A stretch of DNA of 64,000 nucleotides from Acidobacteriota bacterium (GTDB lineage: Bacteria > Acidobacteriota > Terriglobia > Bryobacterales > Bryobacteraceae): the NCBI GenBank assembly GCA_018268715.1, contig JAFDVZ010000012.1, positions 1 through 64,000 of the forward strand, read 5' to 3'. Numbering within the stretch: position 1 is the stretch's first letter; every line of letters begins with the position of its first letter. Of the stretch, positions 19,629 to 27,780 are shown in pieces. A program made the position numbers and the translations under genes. The notes under the pieces are model-generated. The model searched no databases and was not told the DNA's origin. It saw only the letters and a program-made list of their open reading frames with translations.

Positions 19629-19654
19629 GGGTAACGGCGCGGGTTGTGTTACCC
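19629..19654 (-). promoter_or_regulatory. infC: Hairpin in the infC leader next to the start codon
   Basis: An inverted repeat GGGTAAC/GTTACCC (19629-19635 and 19648-19654, 12-nt loop) would fold in the mRNA and end 4 nt before the ATG at 19624. No Shine-Dalgarno is visible between hairpin and start. It could control ribosome access, as expected of an autoregulated infC. Confidence 0.4.
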
Positions 19655-19692
19655 GGGCGAGGCGAGGGCGTGGAGCCTGCAAACATAGGAAC

Positions 19693-19721
19693 AGTGTAAT
19701 CGCAGAACGAGCGCTTGTCCA
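19693..19721 (-). promoter_or_regulatory. infC: Promoter of infC
   Basis: On the minus strand TGGACA (19721-19716), a 17-bp spacer and TACACT (19698-19693) form a good sigma-70 promoter. The predicted start near 19686 gives a leader of about 60 nt that contains the hairpin at 19629-19654. Confidence 0.55.
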
Positions 19722-19747
19722 TCATCATTTGACGATGTGGGGCGGCG

Positions 19748-19879
19748 CTAGTGCGAAGAATCGGCGTCTTTCTCCTTGCTGAAGTATTTTACCCAGCGGT
19801 TGGGTGGTTGGGCGATGAAGGTCACGGCCACGATCAATATGATGACCAGCGCGCCCATGAAGATTTCAGGAAATCCCAA
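19748..19879 (-). CDS. Possible 43-residue single-pass membrane protein
   Basis: A short frame starting with TTG at 19879, preceded by AAAGGA with an 8-9 nt gap, encodes 43 residues. A short head (GFPEIF) is followed by one hydrophobic segment (about 8-23, MGALVIILIVAVTFIA) and a charged tail (NRWVKYFSKEKDAD). The head and segment loosely recall TatA-like proteins, but there is no amphipathic helix, so I do not assign that. It lies between infC and the UroD-like gene on the same strand. Confidence 0.4.
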   Translation of the reverse strand: MGFPEIFMGALVIILIVAVTFIAQPPNRWVKYFSKEKDADSSH

Positions 19880-19910
19880 AATTCGAGTCCTTTATTCAAA
19901 CTACCACGCA

Positions 19911-20933
19911 TCAGGCTTCGCGCGACGCCCGGATCATGGCGCGCAGGTTTTCGGGCGGCGTGGAGGCCGGCATGGCGCAGCCCGCATTTAATATGAAGCG
20001 CGGTTCGCCGTCGAATGTTTGAAGCAACTCGCGGGTCTTTCGAGCGACGAGTTCCGGCGTTCCGCGGGCCAGGACGGCGCTGGGGTCGAGGTTGCCGATG
20101 AAGGCCGCGCGACCGGCGAGCGTGTGGCGGGCGAGGGTCATATCCGTCTTATAGTCGAGATCCAGACCGTCGGCGCCGGTGGCGAGCATGTCTTCGAGAA
20201 TACGGTCGGTCTTGCCGCAGATGTGCAGGATCCAGGGCAGGCCCAGACGGTGGGCGAATTCGGCTACGCGACGATCGTAGGGCTGGGCGATGCGGCGGTA
20301 GACGGAGGGCGACACCATGTCGGGTCCCGCCGTGCTGTTGCCGTTTGAGACCAGCGGCGCGCCGGTCTCCGCCATGAGCGCGATGAACTGCGTTGCGGCG
20401 GCGAGGGTGTGTTCGAGCAGAAGGTGGACCAACTCGGCGCGATCCGGCTCCATGATGTCGACCAGGAATTCGGGGATGGAGCGGACCAGCGCCGCGAGCG
20501 AAAACGCTGACTGGTCGCAGTTGCCGCGCACCAGGATTTCGTCCCCGAAGTATCGCTGCAGGCGGCGAGTGGCTTCGAGCCAGATCCGCACGCGTTCGTT
20601 GCGCGCGAGGTCGGGCGGCGGGAGGTCGCGCACCTGGTCGAGCGTCGCGATGGCGGGGGCGCGGCAGGCGGCGGGGCCGTCTTCGGGCAGCTCGACGGGG
20701 ACGCCTAACGCGCCGGCGAGCGTGGCGGTGTCGATGTCCACCACAACAGAGTCGTACTCATATGTTTCGACGGCCTGGATGAAGCTGCGGGCGATCGCTT
20801 CCGGGTTGCGGCGGTATTCGCCCATGGTGTAGCCGGCCTGGCGCGCCGCCATCATGAAGTTGTGCAGCATGACGGGGACGCGATTCGGTTGTTCGCCGCG
20901 GAGGGCCGCGAGAGTGCGTTGGCGGCCGTTCAT
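19911..20933 (-). CDS. Uroporphyrinogen decarboxylase-family protein, zinc methyltransferase (MtaA/MtbA-like) type
   Basis: 340 residues from the ATG at 20933, which overlaps the preceding gene's stop (ATGA). TIM-barrel UroD superfamily. In the branch that moves methyl groups from corrinoid proteins, zinc is held by HxC plus a distant Cys, and these are visible here: H237 and C239 in LHICGKTD, C319 in NAGCAMP. True HemE enzymes lack that pattern, so haem synthesis is unlikely. Family members demethylate corrinoid proteins or act on methoxylated substrates. No corrinoid protein gene is in the window. The 4-bp overlap with the esterase gene points to a shared catabolic task. Confidence 0.8.
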   Translation of the reverse strand: MNGRQRTLAALRGEQPNRVPVMLHNFMMAARQAGYTMGEYRRNPEAIARSFIQAVETYEYDSVVVDIDTATLAGALGVPVELPEDGPAACRAPAIATLDQVRDLPPPDLARNERVRIWLEATRRLQRYFGDEILVRGNCDQSAFSLAALVRSIPEFLVDIMEPDRAELVHLLLEHTLAAATQFIALMAETGAPLVSNGNSTAGPDMVSPSVYRRIAQPYDRRVAEFAHRLGLPWILHICGKTDRILEDMLATGADGLDLDYKTDMTLARHTLAGRAAFIGNLDPSAVLARGTPELVARKTRELLQTFDGEPRFILNAGCAMPASTPPENLRAMIRASREA

Positions 20934-22930
20934 TGGAGCAGCTCCCGGATGAAGGCGTCGTCCTGTTCGTCGTGATGATCGGTGTCGTCGCCGAGCAGGA
21001 AGCGGTAGCGGAACGACGGGCCGGCGGGCGTGGGACGCGTCATCCAGTTGGTGGGATCGGTCCACAGGACGGTGCGGGGAGACATGAATTTCACGAGATC
21101 GGCGAGGTCCCAGTGGAGGGCGAAGCCGGGGATGACGGCTTCAAACAGATCGGTGTTCATGGGGTGATCGAGGGCGGCGCGCAGACTGTGAGGCGTGCGG
21201 TCGAGCCACACCTTTTTGATGCGAGGGTCGGCGGCGGCCGCAAGGAGCGCCCAGACGCCTTTGACGCCTCGGGCCGTGACGCGGATTTGGGACGGGTCGA
21301 CGTCCGGGCGGGCGGCCAGCAGGTCGACGCCGCGCAGGATGTCGTGGGCGCGCATGGCGGGCAGGTTGCGGCCGATCTGGTTGGCTCTTGAGTTGGTCTG
21401 CCAGTTACCTATGAAGGGGCGCTCGCCTTCGCCGGGCGCGTCGCGAACTTCTAACTCGAGCGTCACCGCGCCTGACTTGGCGAAACGCTGGGATAACTCG
21501 CGCGTGGATGGGATCCAATAACTGGATGTCTTGTCGGCGACGACCAGCACCGCCGGTTTCCGGCCCGGCGAGGGCGGCCGCTCATAGAGGGCGCCGGAGA
21601 TTTCCACGCCGGGTTCGCTTTCGAAGCGGATGCGCGGACCGGCGGGCTTGACGGCGGGAGGGTCGCCGTTTGTGGGAACGCCCAGTTGGCGGAGCTCGGC
21701 GAGCAGTTCGGGCGCTCCCTTGGGCTGGTGGCGGGCGCGCAGGTCGTCCCGGATGAGTTCGTACAGTTTGCGGCTGCCGGATAACTCGTCCACGTGGCCG
21801 CTGGGAGTTACTAATAACTCGTGGTTGGGGTAGAGATGGACTGGCTTCTCCGTTGCGTCGCCCTGGCCGCTTTTCAGGTGTTGGATCATCCACGCATAGA
21901 TGGCCTGGCGGGTTTCGAGCGGCGTGCCGTGCGGGCCGGGGCCGACGAACATGCGCACGCTGTCCGCGGCGCCATAAAGGGCGAACCACCGCCGGGCTTC
22001 TTCATAGACGAGTTTCGCGCCGGGCGGCGTGAAGTAATCGCCTTCGGTGGCGAGGATGAGCCAGGGCGTGGGCGCGGATAACTCGATGTAATCGGCCATG
22101 TCGAGGCCGCTTGCCAATAACCGCGGGGGAGTCATCTCCGTGTCGGGATTGGCGCCCGCGTAGAGCAGACGGTAGGAGTTGACGAAACAGCCGGGGGCCA
22201 CTGCTTTGAGGCGCGGGTCGAGGGCGCCGATGAACGTCGTCAGCGCGCCTCCGCCGGAGCAGCCCACCGCGCCCAGACGCTCGGCGTCCACTTCGGGCCG
22301 GCTGGCCAGGTAGTCGAGCGCGCGGCGGGCGTCGTGGATGAAGTAGCGCATCGAGCTTTCGCCGGCGAGGATGGCCTGCGCGCCCGCCTGGATGTGTTCG
22401 GGGACGGACCAGCCGGCGAGCGCACGGTCGACGCGGGCGTCCCAGGTTTGCTCGCGTTCGCCCTGTCCAATGGGGTCGAAGGCGAGGACCACGAATCCCT
22501 TGAGCGCGAGATTCGCGGCCAGGCGCTGCCCTTCGGGCTTGCCTTCCTGCGTGTGTCCCGCCTGGAGCAGGATGCCCGGGTGACGGCCGGCGGAGTCCGG
22601 GCGGTAGAGGTTCGCCGTTACGTAGAAATGCGGCAGGCTTTCGAAGACGATCTTTTCGATGGCGTAGCCTTTGGCCTGGATGCGGCCGGTGACGCGCGGG
22701 TTCAGCGGGCCGCTGTAATCGGGCAGGCCTCCCAGAATCGACAGGAACGTTTTGCGGACGAATTGTTTGCGGGATTCGGCGTCCGCTTTCGTGCGGACGG
22801 CGGCGATTTTCGCTTCGCGGGCCTGCAGTTGGCCTTGCGCGATGCCGTCCATCCAGCGCAGAAGAGGGTCGGGCGCGGTTTGCGCGGAGAGGGCCCCGCA
22901 GACGAGGAGTGTGGCGAAGGAGCGGCGCAT
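20930..22930 (-). CDS. Secreted alpha/beta hydrolase (acetyl-xylan-esterase-like), two hydrolase domains
   Basis: 666 residues from the ATG at 22930; a further ATG four codons upstream overlaps a likely -10 element. Signal peptide about 1-18. The first domain (about 60-390) holds the triad S225 (GCSGGG), D298 (TEGDYF) and H334 (GPHGT), as in prolyl-oligopeptidase/acetyl-xylan-esterase-like hydrolases. The second (about 455-666) repeats the fold (KPAVLVVADKTSS) but without a clear GxSxG serine; the corresponding place reads TARGVKG, so it is probably non-catalytic. It precedes and overlaps the UroD-like gene by 4 bp. A role in deacylating plant-derived polymers is inferred. Confidence 0.8.
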   Translation of the reverse strand: MRRSFATLLVCGALSAQTAPDPLLRWMDGIAQGQLQAREAKIAAVRTKADAESRKQFVRKTFLSILGGLPDYSGPLNPRVTGRIQAKGYAIEKIVFESLPHFYVTANLYRPDSAGRHPGILLQAGHTQEGKPEGQRLAANLALKGFVVLAFDPIGQGEREQTWDARVDRALAGWSVPEHIQAGAQAILAGESSMRYFIHDARRALDYLASRPEVDAERLGAVGCSGGGALTTFIGALDPRLKAVAPGCFVNSYRLLYAGANPDTEMTPPRLLASGLDMADYIELSAPTPWLILATEGDYFTPPGAKLVYEEARRWFALYGAADSVRMFVGPGPHGTPLETRQAIYAWMIQHLKSGQGDATEKPVHLYPNHELLVTPSGHVDELSGSRKLYELIRDDLRARHQPKGAPELLAELRQLGVPTNGDPPAVKPAGPRIRFESEPGVEISGALYERPPSPGRKPAVLVVADKTSSYWIPSTRELSQRFAKSGAVTLELEVRDAPGEGERPFIGNWQTNSRANQIGRNLPAMRAHDILRGVDLLAARPDVDPSQIRVTARGVKGVWALLAAAADPRIKKVWLDRTPHSLRAALDHPMNTDLFEAVIPGFALHWDLADLVKFMSPRTVLWTDPTNWMTRPTPAGPSFRYRFLLGDDTDHHDEQDDAFIRELLQ

Positions 22931-22937
22931 CAGCAGT

Positions 22938-22943
22938 ATCATA
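22938..22943 (-). promoter_or_regulatory. -10 element of the hydrolase gene, nearly leaderless
   Basis: TATGAT on the minus strand (22943-22938) ends 7 nt before the ATG at 22930. No Shine-Dalgarno precedes the ATG, so a transcript starting at or next to the start codon fits best. Confidence 0.4.
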
Positions 22944-22958
22944 ACCGCCGCGCGCGGG

Positions 22959-22967
22959 TGATAGAAT
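22959..22967 (+). promoter_or_regulatory. Extended -10 element of the LamG gene
   Basis: TGATAGAAT (TG at 22959-22960, hexamer 22962-22967) lies 12 nt before the ATG at 22980. The same nine bases recur 10 nt before the gene at 38638. A leader of only a few nucleotides is predicted. Confidence 0.45.
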
Positions 22968-22979
22968 CGGCTGCCAACG

Positions 22980-23642
22980 ATGACGCGACGCACGCTGCTG
23001 GGCCTGATGCCCGCCCTGGCGATGGGCGGTGAATCCGAGGTGTGGACCTTTGACCGGCTGGACGAGATCGGCGGGCTGCCGGCGCGCGTGTTGGGCCGGC
23101 CGAAGGTTGTGGATGGGCCGGGAGGCGGGGCGACGGAGTTCAATGGCGTCGACGATGCGATATTTTTAGACCGGCATCCGCTGGCTGGGGCTGAAACATT
23201 TACTTGGGAAGTTGTTTTTCGGCCGGATGGCGATGGTCCCGCCGAGCAGCGGTTCTTTCATCTGCAGGAGAAGGACCCGCGGACGGGCGCGAATACGCAG
23301 GTCCGCATGCTGATGGAGACGCGGATCGTTGAGCGGCGCTGGACGCTGGATAGCTTCGTCTACTCGACGACCGGTTCGCGCGCGCTGCTGAACCGCGAGC
23401 GGCGGCACGAGGCGGACCGCTGGCAGCATGCCGCCATGGCGTACGATGGGACGCATTTTCGTAACTGGGTGAACGGCGAGTTAGAGGGCGAGGCGGCGGT
23501 CGCGTTCGCGCCGCAACGCGCCGGGCATGCGTCGATTGGCGTGCGCATCGACCTGCGCGACCACTTCAAGGGCGCCATACGACTGGCTCGATTTACGCGG
23601 CGCGCGCTGAGGCCGAGCGAGTTTCTGCGGGCGCCGGCCTGA
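22980..23642 (+). CDS. LamG-like (concanavalin A-type) exported protein
   Basis: 220 residues. The N-terminus (MTRRTLLGLMPALAMGG) looks like a short Tat-type or Sec signal. The remainder is one jelly-roll LamG/glucanase-like domain with typical landmarks: ATEFNGVDDAIFL, FTWEVVFRPD, WQHAAMAYDG, FRNWVNGE and GAIRLARFTRRAL near the end. Such domains bind sugars or proteins and are usually non-catalytic alone. It is divergent from the esterase and followed after 13 bp by the cupin gene, so these probably serve the same substrate pathway. Confidence 0.75.
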   Translation: MTRRTLLGLMPALAMGGESEVWTFDRLDEIGGLPARVLGRPKVVDGPGGGATEFNGVDDAIFLDRHPLAGAETFTWEVVFRPDGDGPAEQRFFHLQEKDPRTGANTQVRMLMETRIVERRWTLDSFVYSTTGSRALLNRERRHEADRWQHAAMAYDGTHFRNWVNGELEGEAAVAFAPQRAGHASIGVRIDLRDHFKGAIRLARFTRRALRPSEFLRAPA

Positions 23643-23648
23643 TATCGT
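23640..23648 (+). promoter_or_regulatory. Possible extended -10 element before the cupin gene
   Basis: TGATATCGT overlaps the LamG stop codon and ends 7 nt before the ATG at 23656. The identical nine bases with the identical 7-nt gap precede the TIM-barrel gene at 53339. The -10 hexamer itself (TATCGT) is only a 4/6 match. Confidence 0.3.
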
Positions 23649-23655
23649 GGACAAC

Positions 23656-24015
23656 ATGGTGAACGCTCAGCAACGGCCCTCGGTCCTGCGGCAGGACGCT
23701 ACTCCGGTGGAGCGGGTGAAGCCCGGCCTGGACCGCCGCATCATCCGCACGAACGATTTGATGACCGTGGTCATCGATTTCAGCGGAGGGCCCTGGGAGC
23801 AGCCGGATCCGCTGCATTCGCATCCGCATGAACAGACGACTTATGTGGCCGCGGGCGAGTTGCTGTTTCTGGCCGAAGGGCAGGCGCCGGTGCGCATGAA
23901 GGCGGGCGACCTGTTCGCCGTGCCGTCCGGCGTGCCGCATTCGATTCAACTGCTGTCAGAGTCCGCGCGGCTGGTGGATACGTTTAATCCGATCCGCGAG
24001 GATTTTCTGAAATAG
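23656..24015 (+). CDS. Single-domain cupin protein
   Basis: 119 residues from the ATG at 23656; a GTG at 23647 in the same frame would add three residues but lies inside the putative -10. Both cupin motifs are readable: motif 1 around HSHPHEQTTYVAAGE (two His, one Glu for the metal) and motif 2 around GDLFAVPSGVPHSI (third His). A small beta-barrel metal-binding protein, enzyme or sugar/ligand sensor, probably cytosolic since no signal is seen. Its stop is 2 bp from the stop of the convergent LamG/toroid gene. Confidence 0.8.
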   Translation: MVNAQQRPSVLRQDATPVERVKPGLDRRIIRTNDLMTVVIDFSGGPWEQPDPLHSHPHEQTTYVAAGELLFLAEGQAPVRMKAGDLFAVPSGVPHSIQLLSESARLVDTFNPIREDFLK

Positions 24016-24017
24016 CG

Positions 24018-27000
24018 TCAGAGGCCCGCTCGATTGTTGGCGCGCGAGATTTCGTGGAGCTTGCGCGCGGGGTCGATGACGACGGCGGCGCCGCGGAGTT
24101 GGGACGGGTCCGCGACGGTGAGGCGGACGTCCGCGGTCTTGGGCGTCAGGTCGAGCGGCGCTTTGAGCGGCGGCGTCATGGCCGTTGCGATGGTCCTGCC
24201 GTTGGCGGCGACGATGGCGATGGGTGTGGCGGGCGCGTCGACTGAGCCGAGGCTGTGAACGCGCACGGTGACTACGGCGCCGTTCACGACGATGTCTTCG
24301 TGATCGACGCCGAGGTCGGGCCGGTCCCATGTGGACACGCCCTTGGCGATTTGTTTCAAACGGATTTTGGATGTCGTGTGCGGGGCGAAGGTGAATGCGA
24401 TGGGCTCGCCGCGATCGATGTCGAGAGTGCGGACGGCGCCGTCCTGCGCGATTTCCCACTTGCCGGGGGCCAGATCCCAGGGCGTCATCCACGCTTTCAC
24501 GGGGCGTTGGTCGAGGTTGTAGGCTTCGATGGACGCGGCTTCGGGCATGGCGTCGGGGATCAGGATTGCGACGCTGGAGGCGCTGGCGGGCGCTTCGAAG
24601 CTCCAACTGACGGCGTGGCCGGGATACACGGAGTTACGGATGAGGGCGATGCCTCCCAGGCGGGCACGCTGCAGTTCGCTGGAGATGAACTGCGGCCGGT
24701 CGATCCATAGGCTGCCCTCCGTGTTGATGTACTCGCGCAGGGCGGCGGCTTCCATCTGGTCGAGATAGAGGGATTCGAGATAGCGCTTGTCGCCGGTGAC
24801 TTGCCAGGCCAGGTGGCGGATGGACGCGCCGGGTGAGTCGGGCCTGGCGACGCGCGGGATGCTGGCCGACCATTCGTTGCGCAGGCCCATGAGGTCGACG
24901 ATGTTGGCGGTGAGGCTGTCGGCCATGCGGTAGCCGTCGTCGCGCAGGGGTTCCAGGTATTTCGCGTCGCCGGTCCAGCGGAAGGCGGCCCATAGGATGG
25001 CTTGCGCGCGGGTGGGCGGTTCGGGTAAGTCGGCGTCGTCCTTGAAACGGATGGACGTGTTTGTCGTGAAGCGGCCCTGCGCGTTCCTGCGGCGATGCGC
25101 GGCTAGGCCGTCGGCGAGTTCGACGATCAGCTTTCGCATGGTGGGATTGCCGTTGTAGCGGACCAGCAGCAGCGCGGGTTGGAAGACGAGATAGGAGCTG
25201 GCCTTCGACCAGCCCCAGGGCTCTTCCTCGGCCATCTTTTCGCCGTTGAAGTAACTCGAGCGGATGTGGCGGTGGCCGGCTGCGTTCACGCCGGTCAGCC
25301 AGATGAGTCGGCGCGAGGTTTCCATGGCTCGCTCGAGTTGGCGGGGGCTGCCGTCGTCGAGTAACAGGGATTGGCCGAGCGCCTGAATGCCTTCCTCATA
25401 ACTGTGTAACTCGTCGGCCTGGATGGTGGACAGGCCGTTGGTGAACATGCCGTTGTTATAGAAGGCGTCTAACTCGCGGAGGAGGGATTGCTTGAGTTTG
25501 GCGGGCTTCCAGCCCATGAAGGCGATCGGGGGCCAGTAGTTGGTGAGGTCGCCGTCATCCGACAGGCCGCCGCCGAGTTCGCCGTTGTCGATCTGGCGCT
25601 GATCGATGTACCAATCGGCCAGGCGGCCGGCGTAGCGGAGAGCCTCCACCTGGCGGAAGGCCCAGAGCGGGACGCCGGGCGGGGGTTGGGGCAAACGCAC
25701 GGGCGGCTTCGGCTGGTTCTTGTTCATGTCGTACCAGTAGGCGCGGGTGAGGAAGTGGTCCGGGTCGACGCGGAGGGCGTCGAGGACGTCGCCTTCGAAG
25801 CGTTTGTAGAGGTCCAGGCGGCGCTGGTTGGCGTGCTCCTCGACTAACTGGGCGTAGGCGTCGCGGAGTTGAGTGAAGCGGTCGAGAAGGTGCTCCCTGG
25901 CGGCCTCGGCGCGGGGTTTGAAGATGAGGCGGATCCGGGCGCCTTCGAGCGATTGCGGGCCGAAATCGGGGCCGGCGCCGGCGATGGTGAGATACAGGCC
26001 GCGGTCGTCGGGCAGGACGCGATCGCGCAGGTCGAGCCATAACGTGCGGGCTTCGCCGGGCTTCACGGAGAAGCTGAAGTCGAGCATGTTGCGCAGCGGC
26101 CAGATGGGGTCCTTCACCTGGATGTTCATGGCGAAGTAGGGGCCGTGGGTGGGTTTTACGCGGAGCGCCGGAAGGTCGATGGCGATGCCGTCGAGGCCGG
26201 CGTTCATGCCGCGCCAGGTGTAGCTGAAGTCGCCGTCGTCGCGGAAGTCGGAGGGGATCAGGACGTGGACGATGGGCAGTCCGTGGACGGGTTCGGAGCG
26301 TTTGCGCGGGGCGCCGGCGGGCAGCGCGATCACCGTGGAGCGCTCGTCGATGGGATAGCGGCCGCGGATCCAGGCGTTGAGTTCCGCGAGGGCGTGGTAA
26401 CTCGGCTCGGCGCCCGCGGTGAGGGTGTAAGTCAGACGGGTGACTCCGGCGGGTTCGGCGCCTGGCTCCACCTGGTAGGCGGATAACTCGCCGATGGGGG
26501 TTTCCTGCTCGATGTTATCGAATCGCAGCTTCTGGCCGCGAATGGGGGAGAGACGGTGATACGTGCGCTCCTGCCCTTGCGGCGTTTCGAACAGGGGCTT
26601 GGCCGGCTCTAGGGTCCACTTGCCCCAGGCGGCGCCGGAAATTTCCAGGTGATTCCAGGGCTCATCCGGCATATGGAATGTGACGGACTTACCGGAGAGA
26701 GTGTAGCAATCCCAATCGGGGAGTTGGAAATAGTCGTTGCGGCCGGGCAGGCGGGAGCGGTTGTAGACGCCGGGCCAGGTGGTCTCGCGGATGCCGTCGG
26801 TGGCCTTCCACCACCAACGCTTCAGGTCGTAGACGTCGTGGATCTCCACCTTGCGGACGCGTGTCGATTTCGCGTCCAGATAGGGCGGCGGGTCGTCCGG
26901 GCGGTTCCAGCCGTAGCGCCAGAGCCATTCGCGCCGCCAGGTCTTATCTTCGAGCGTGCGGGCTAGCGCGGGGACGTCGCCGGCCGCTTCGCCCCGGCTC

Positions 27001-27701
27001 AGCGCGACGATGTTGGCGGGGGCCAGCATGCGGTCGTAGATGCGGATTTCGTCGATGTCGCCGCCGCGGATGAAGTTGTAGGCGCTCTGCACGTTCATCG
27101 GGCTGATGATGCGGGAGTGCGGGCCGAACTGGTCGAGCGCGGCGTCGAGCAGGGCGGGCGTGTCCTTGGCGGCGGCCAGCGCGCCGTTCACGTAGAATTG
27201 GACGCCGCGCGTTTCATCCCAGGCCAGGGCGAAGTGCGTCCACTGGTTCGGGGCGGGGAAGCGGGGCATGCGGTAGCGCACGCGGATGCGGGAAAGGCTC
27301 GCGTCGGTGACGAAGGCGTCGAAGCCGCTTTCGCCGTTGTAGTCGATGCGGAGCCACACCATGTCCCAACTGGAATGGTCGGCGTAACCGACGCGGAAGA
27401 TGGGGAAGGCGGTGGGTCCGACGGGCTCGCGCGAGCGCCAATAGAAGGCCAGCGTGCCGCGTTGGGCGTGGATGTTGCCGGGCGCGCGATAGGCCATCAA
27501 CTGCGTCCCCGCGCATTCGAAAGCCGCCCCCTTGGCGCCGTCGCGCACGATTTTGACGTCCTTCAGGAAGTTCGGTTCGGGATCGCCGGCGGCGAAATCG
27601 GCCGTGAATCCCTTGTCTCCGGACAGGTGGAACAGCAGGCCAGGTTCGGCTGCGCGGAGGATGGAGGCCGCCAGCAGGGCGGTGAGTAGAAGGCGGGGCA
27701 T
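24018..27701 (-). CDS. Large secreted LamG plus alpha/alpha-toroid-like protein, possible polysaccharide-active enzyme
   Basis: 1227 residues from the ATG at 27701, chosen because GAGGAG sits 5 nt upstream and a signal peptide (RLLLTALLAASILRAAEPG) begins there. About 25-235 is a LamG domain (GTLAFYWRSREP, NQWTHFALAWDE, GGDIDEIRIYDRML). About 330-620 is beta-rich with discoidin-like features. About 650-1000 is helical with paired-helix spacing and conserved acidic/aromatic stretches (QIDNGELGGGLSDDGDLTNYWP), resembling alpha/alpha toroids of polysaccharide lyases and glycoside hydrolases. The last 220 residues are beta domains. No catalytic residues can be assigned with certainty. Context suggests plant-polymer breakdown. 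Confidence 0.7.
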   Translation of the reverse strand: MPRLLLTALLAASILRAAEPGLLFHLSGDKGFTADFAAGDPEPNFLKDVKIVRDGAKGAAFECAGTQLMAYRAPGNIHAQRGTLAFYWRSREPVGPTAFPIFRVGYADHSSWDMVWLRIDYNGESGFDAFVTDASLSRIRVRYRMPRFPAPNQWTHFALAWDETRGVQFYVNGALAAAKDTPALLDAALDQFGPHSRIISPMNVQSAYNFIRGGDIDEIRIYDRMLAPANIVALSRGEAAGDVPALARTLEDKTWRREWLWRYGWNRPDDPPPYLDAKSTRVRKVEIHDVYDLKRWWWKATDGIRETTWPGVYNRSRLPGRNDYFQLPDWDCYTLSGKSVTFHMPDEPWNHLEISGAAWGKWTLEPAKPLFETPQGQERTYHRLSPIRGQKLRFDNIEQETPIGELSAYQVEPGAEPAGVTRLTYTLTAGAEPSYHALAELNAWIRGRYPIDERSTVIALPAGAPRKRSEPVHGLPIVHVLIPSDFRDDGDFSYTWRGMNAGLDGIAIDLPALRVKPTHGPYFAMNIQVKDPIWPLRNMLDFSFSVKPGEARTLWLDLRDRVLPDDRGLYLTIAGAGPDFGPQSLEGARIRLIFKPRAEAAREHLLDRFTQLRDAYAQLVEEHANQRRLDLYKRFEGDVLDALRVDPDHFLTRAYWYDMNKNQPKPPVRLPQPPPGVPLWAFRQVEALRYAGRLADWYIDQRQIDNGELGGGLSDDGDLTNYWPPIAFMGWKPAKLKQSLLRELDAFYNNGMFTNGLSTIQADELHSYEEGIQALGQSLLLDDGSPRQLERAMETSRRLIWLTGVNAAGHRHIRSSYFNGEKMAEEEPWGWSKASSYLVFQPALLLVRYNGNPTMRKLIVELADGLAAHRRRNAQGRFTTNTSIRFKDDADLPEPPTRAQAILWAAFRWTGDAKYLEPLRDDGYRMADSLTANIVDLMGLRNEWSASIPRVARPDSPGASIRHLAWQVTGDKRYLESLYLDQMEAAALREYINTEGSLWIDRPQFISSELQRARLGGIALIRNSVYPGHAVSWSFEAPASASSVAILIPDAMPEAASIEAYNLDQRPVKAWMTPWDLAPGKWEIAQDGAVRTLDIDRGEPIAFTFAPHTTSKIRLKQIAKGVSTWDRPDLGVDHEDIVVNGAVVTVRVHSLGSVDAPATPIAIVAANGRTIATAMTPPLKAPLDLTPKTADVRLTVADPSQLRGAAVVIDPARKLHEISRANNRAGL

Positions 27702-27740
27702 CGAGGCTCCTCGAATGAAGTCCCCAACATCATATTCAGT

Positions 27741-27770
27741 TTGGCCGCCGCCGCGCCGGGACGTTACAAT
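27741..27770 (+). promoter_or_regulatory. Promoter of the caspase-SUMF1 gene
   Basis: TTGGCC (27741-27746, 4/6), an 18-bp spacer and TACAAT (27765-27770, 5/6). The hexamer ends 10 nt before the ATG at 27781 and there is no Shine-Dalgarno, so the leader would be only a few bases. Confidence 0.45.
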
Positions 27771-27780
27771 AAACGCCCAT

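Noticed and set aside
19911-20933. HemE (haem biosynthesis uroporphyrinogen decarboxylase)
   Set aside because: The HxC plus distal Cys zinc pattern and coupling to a secreted esterase fit the corrinoid-methyltransferase branch better.
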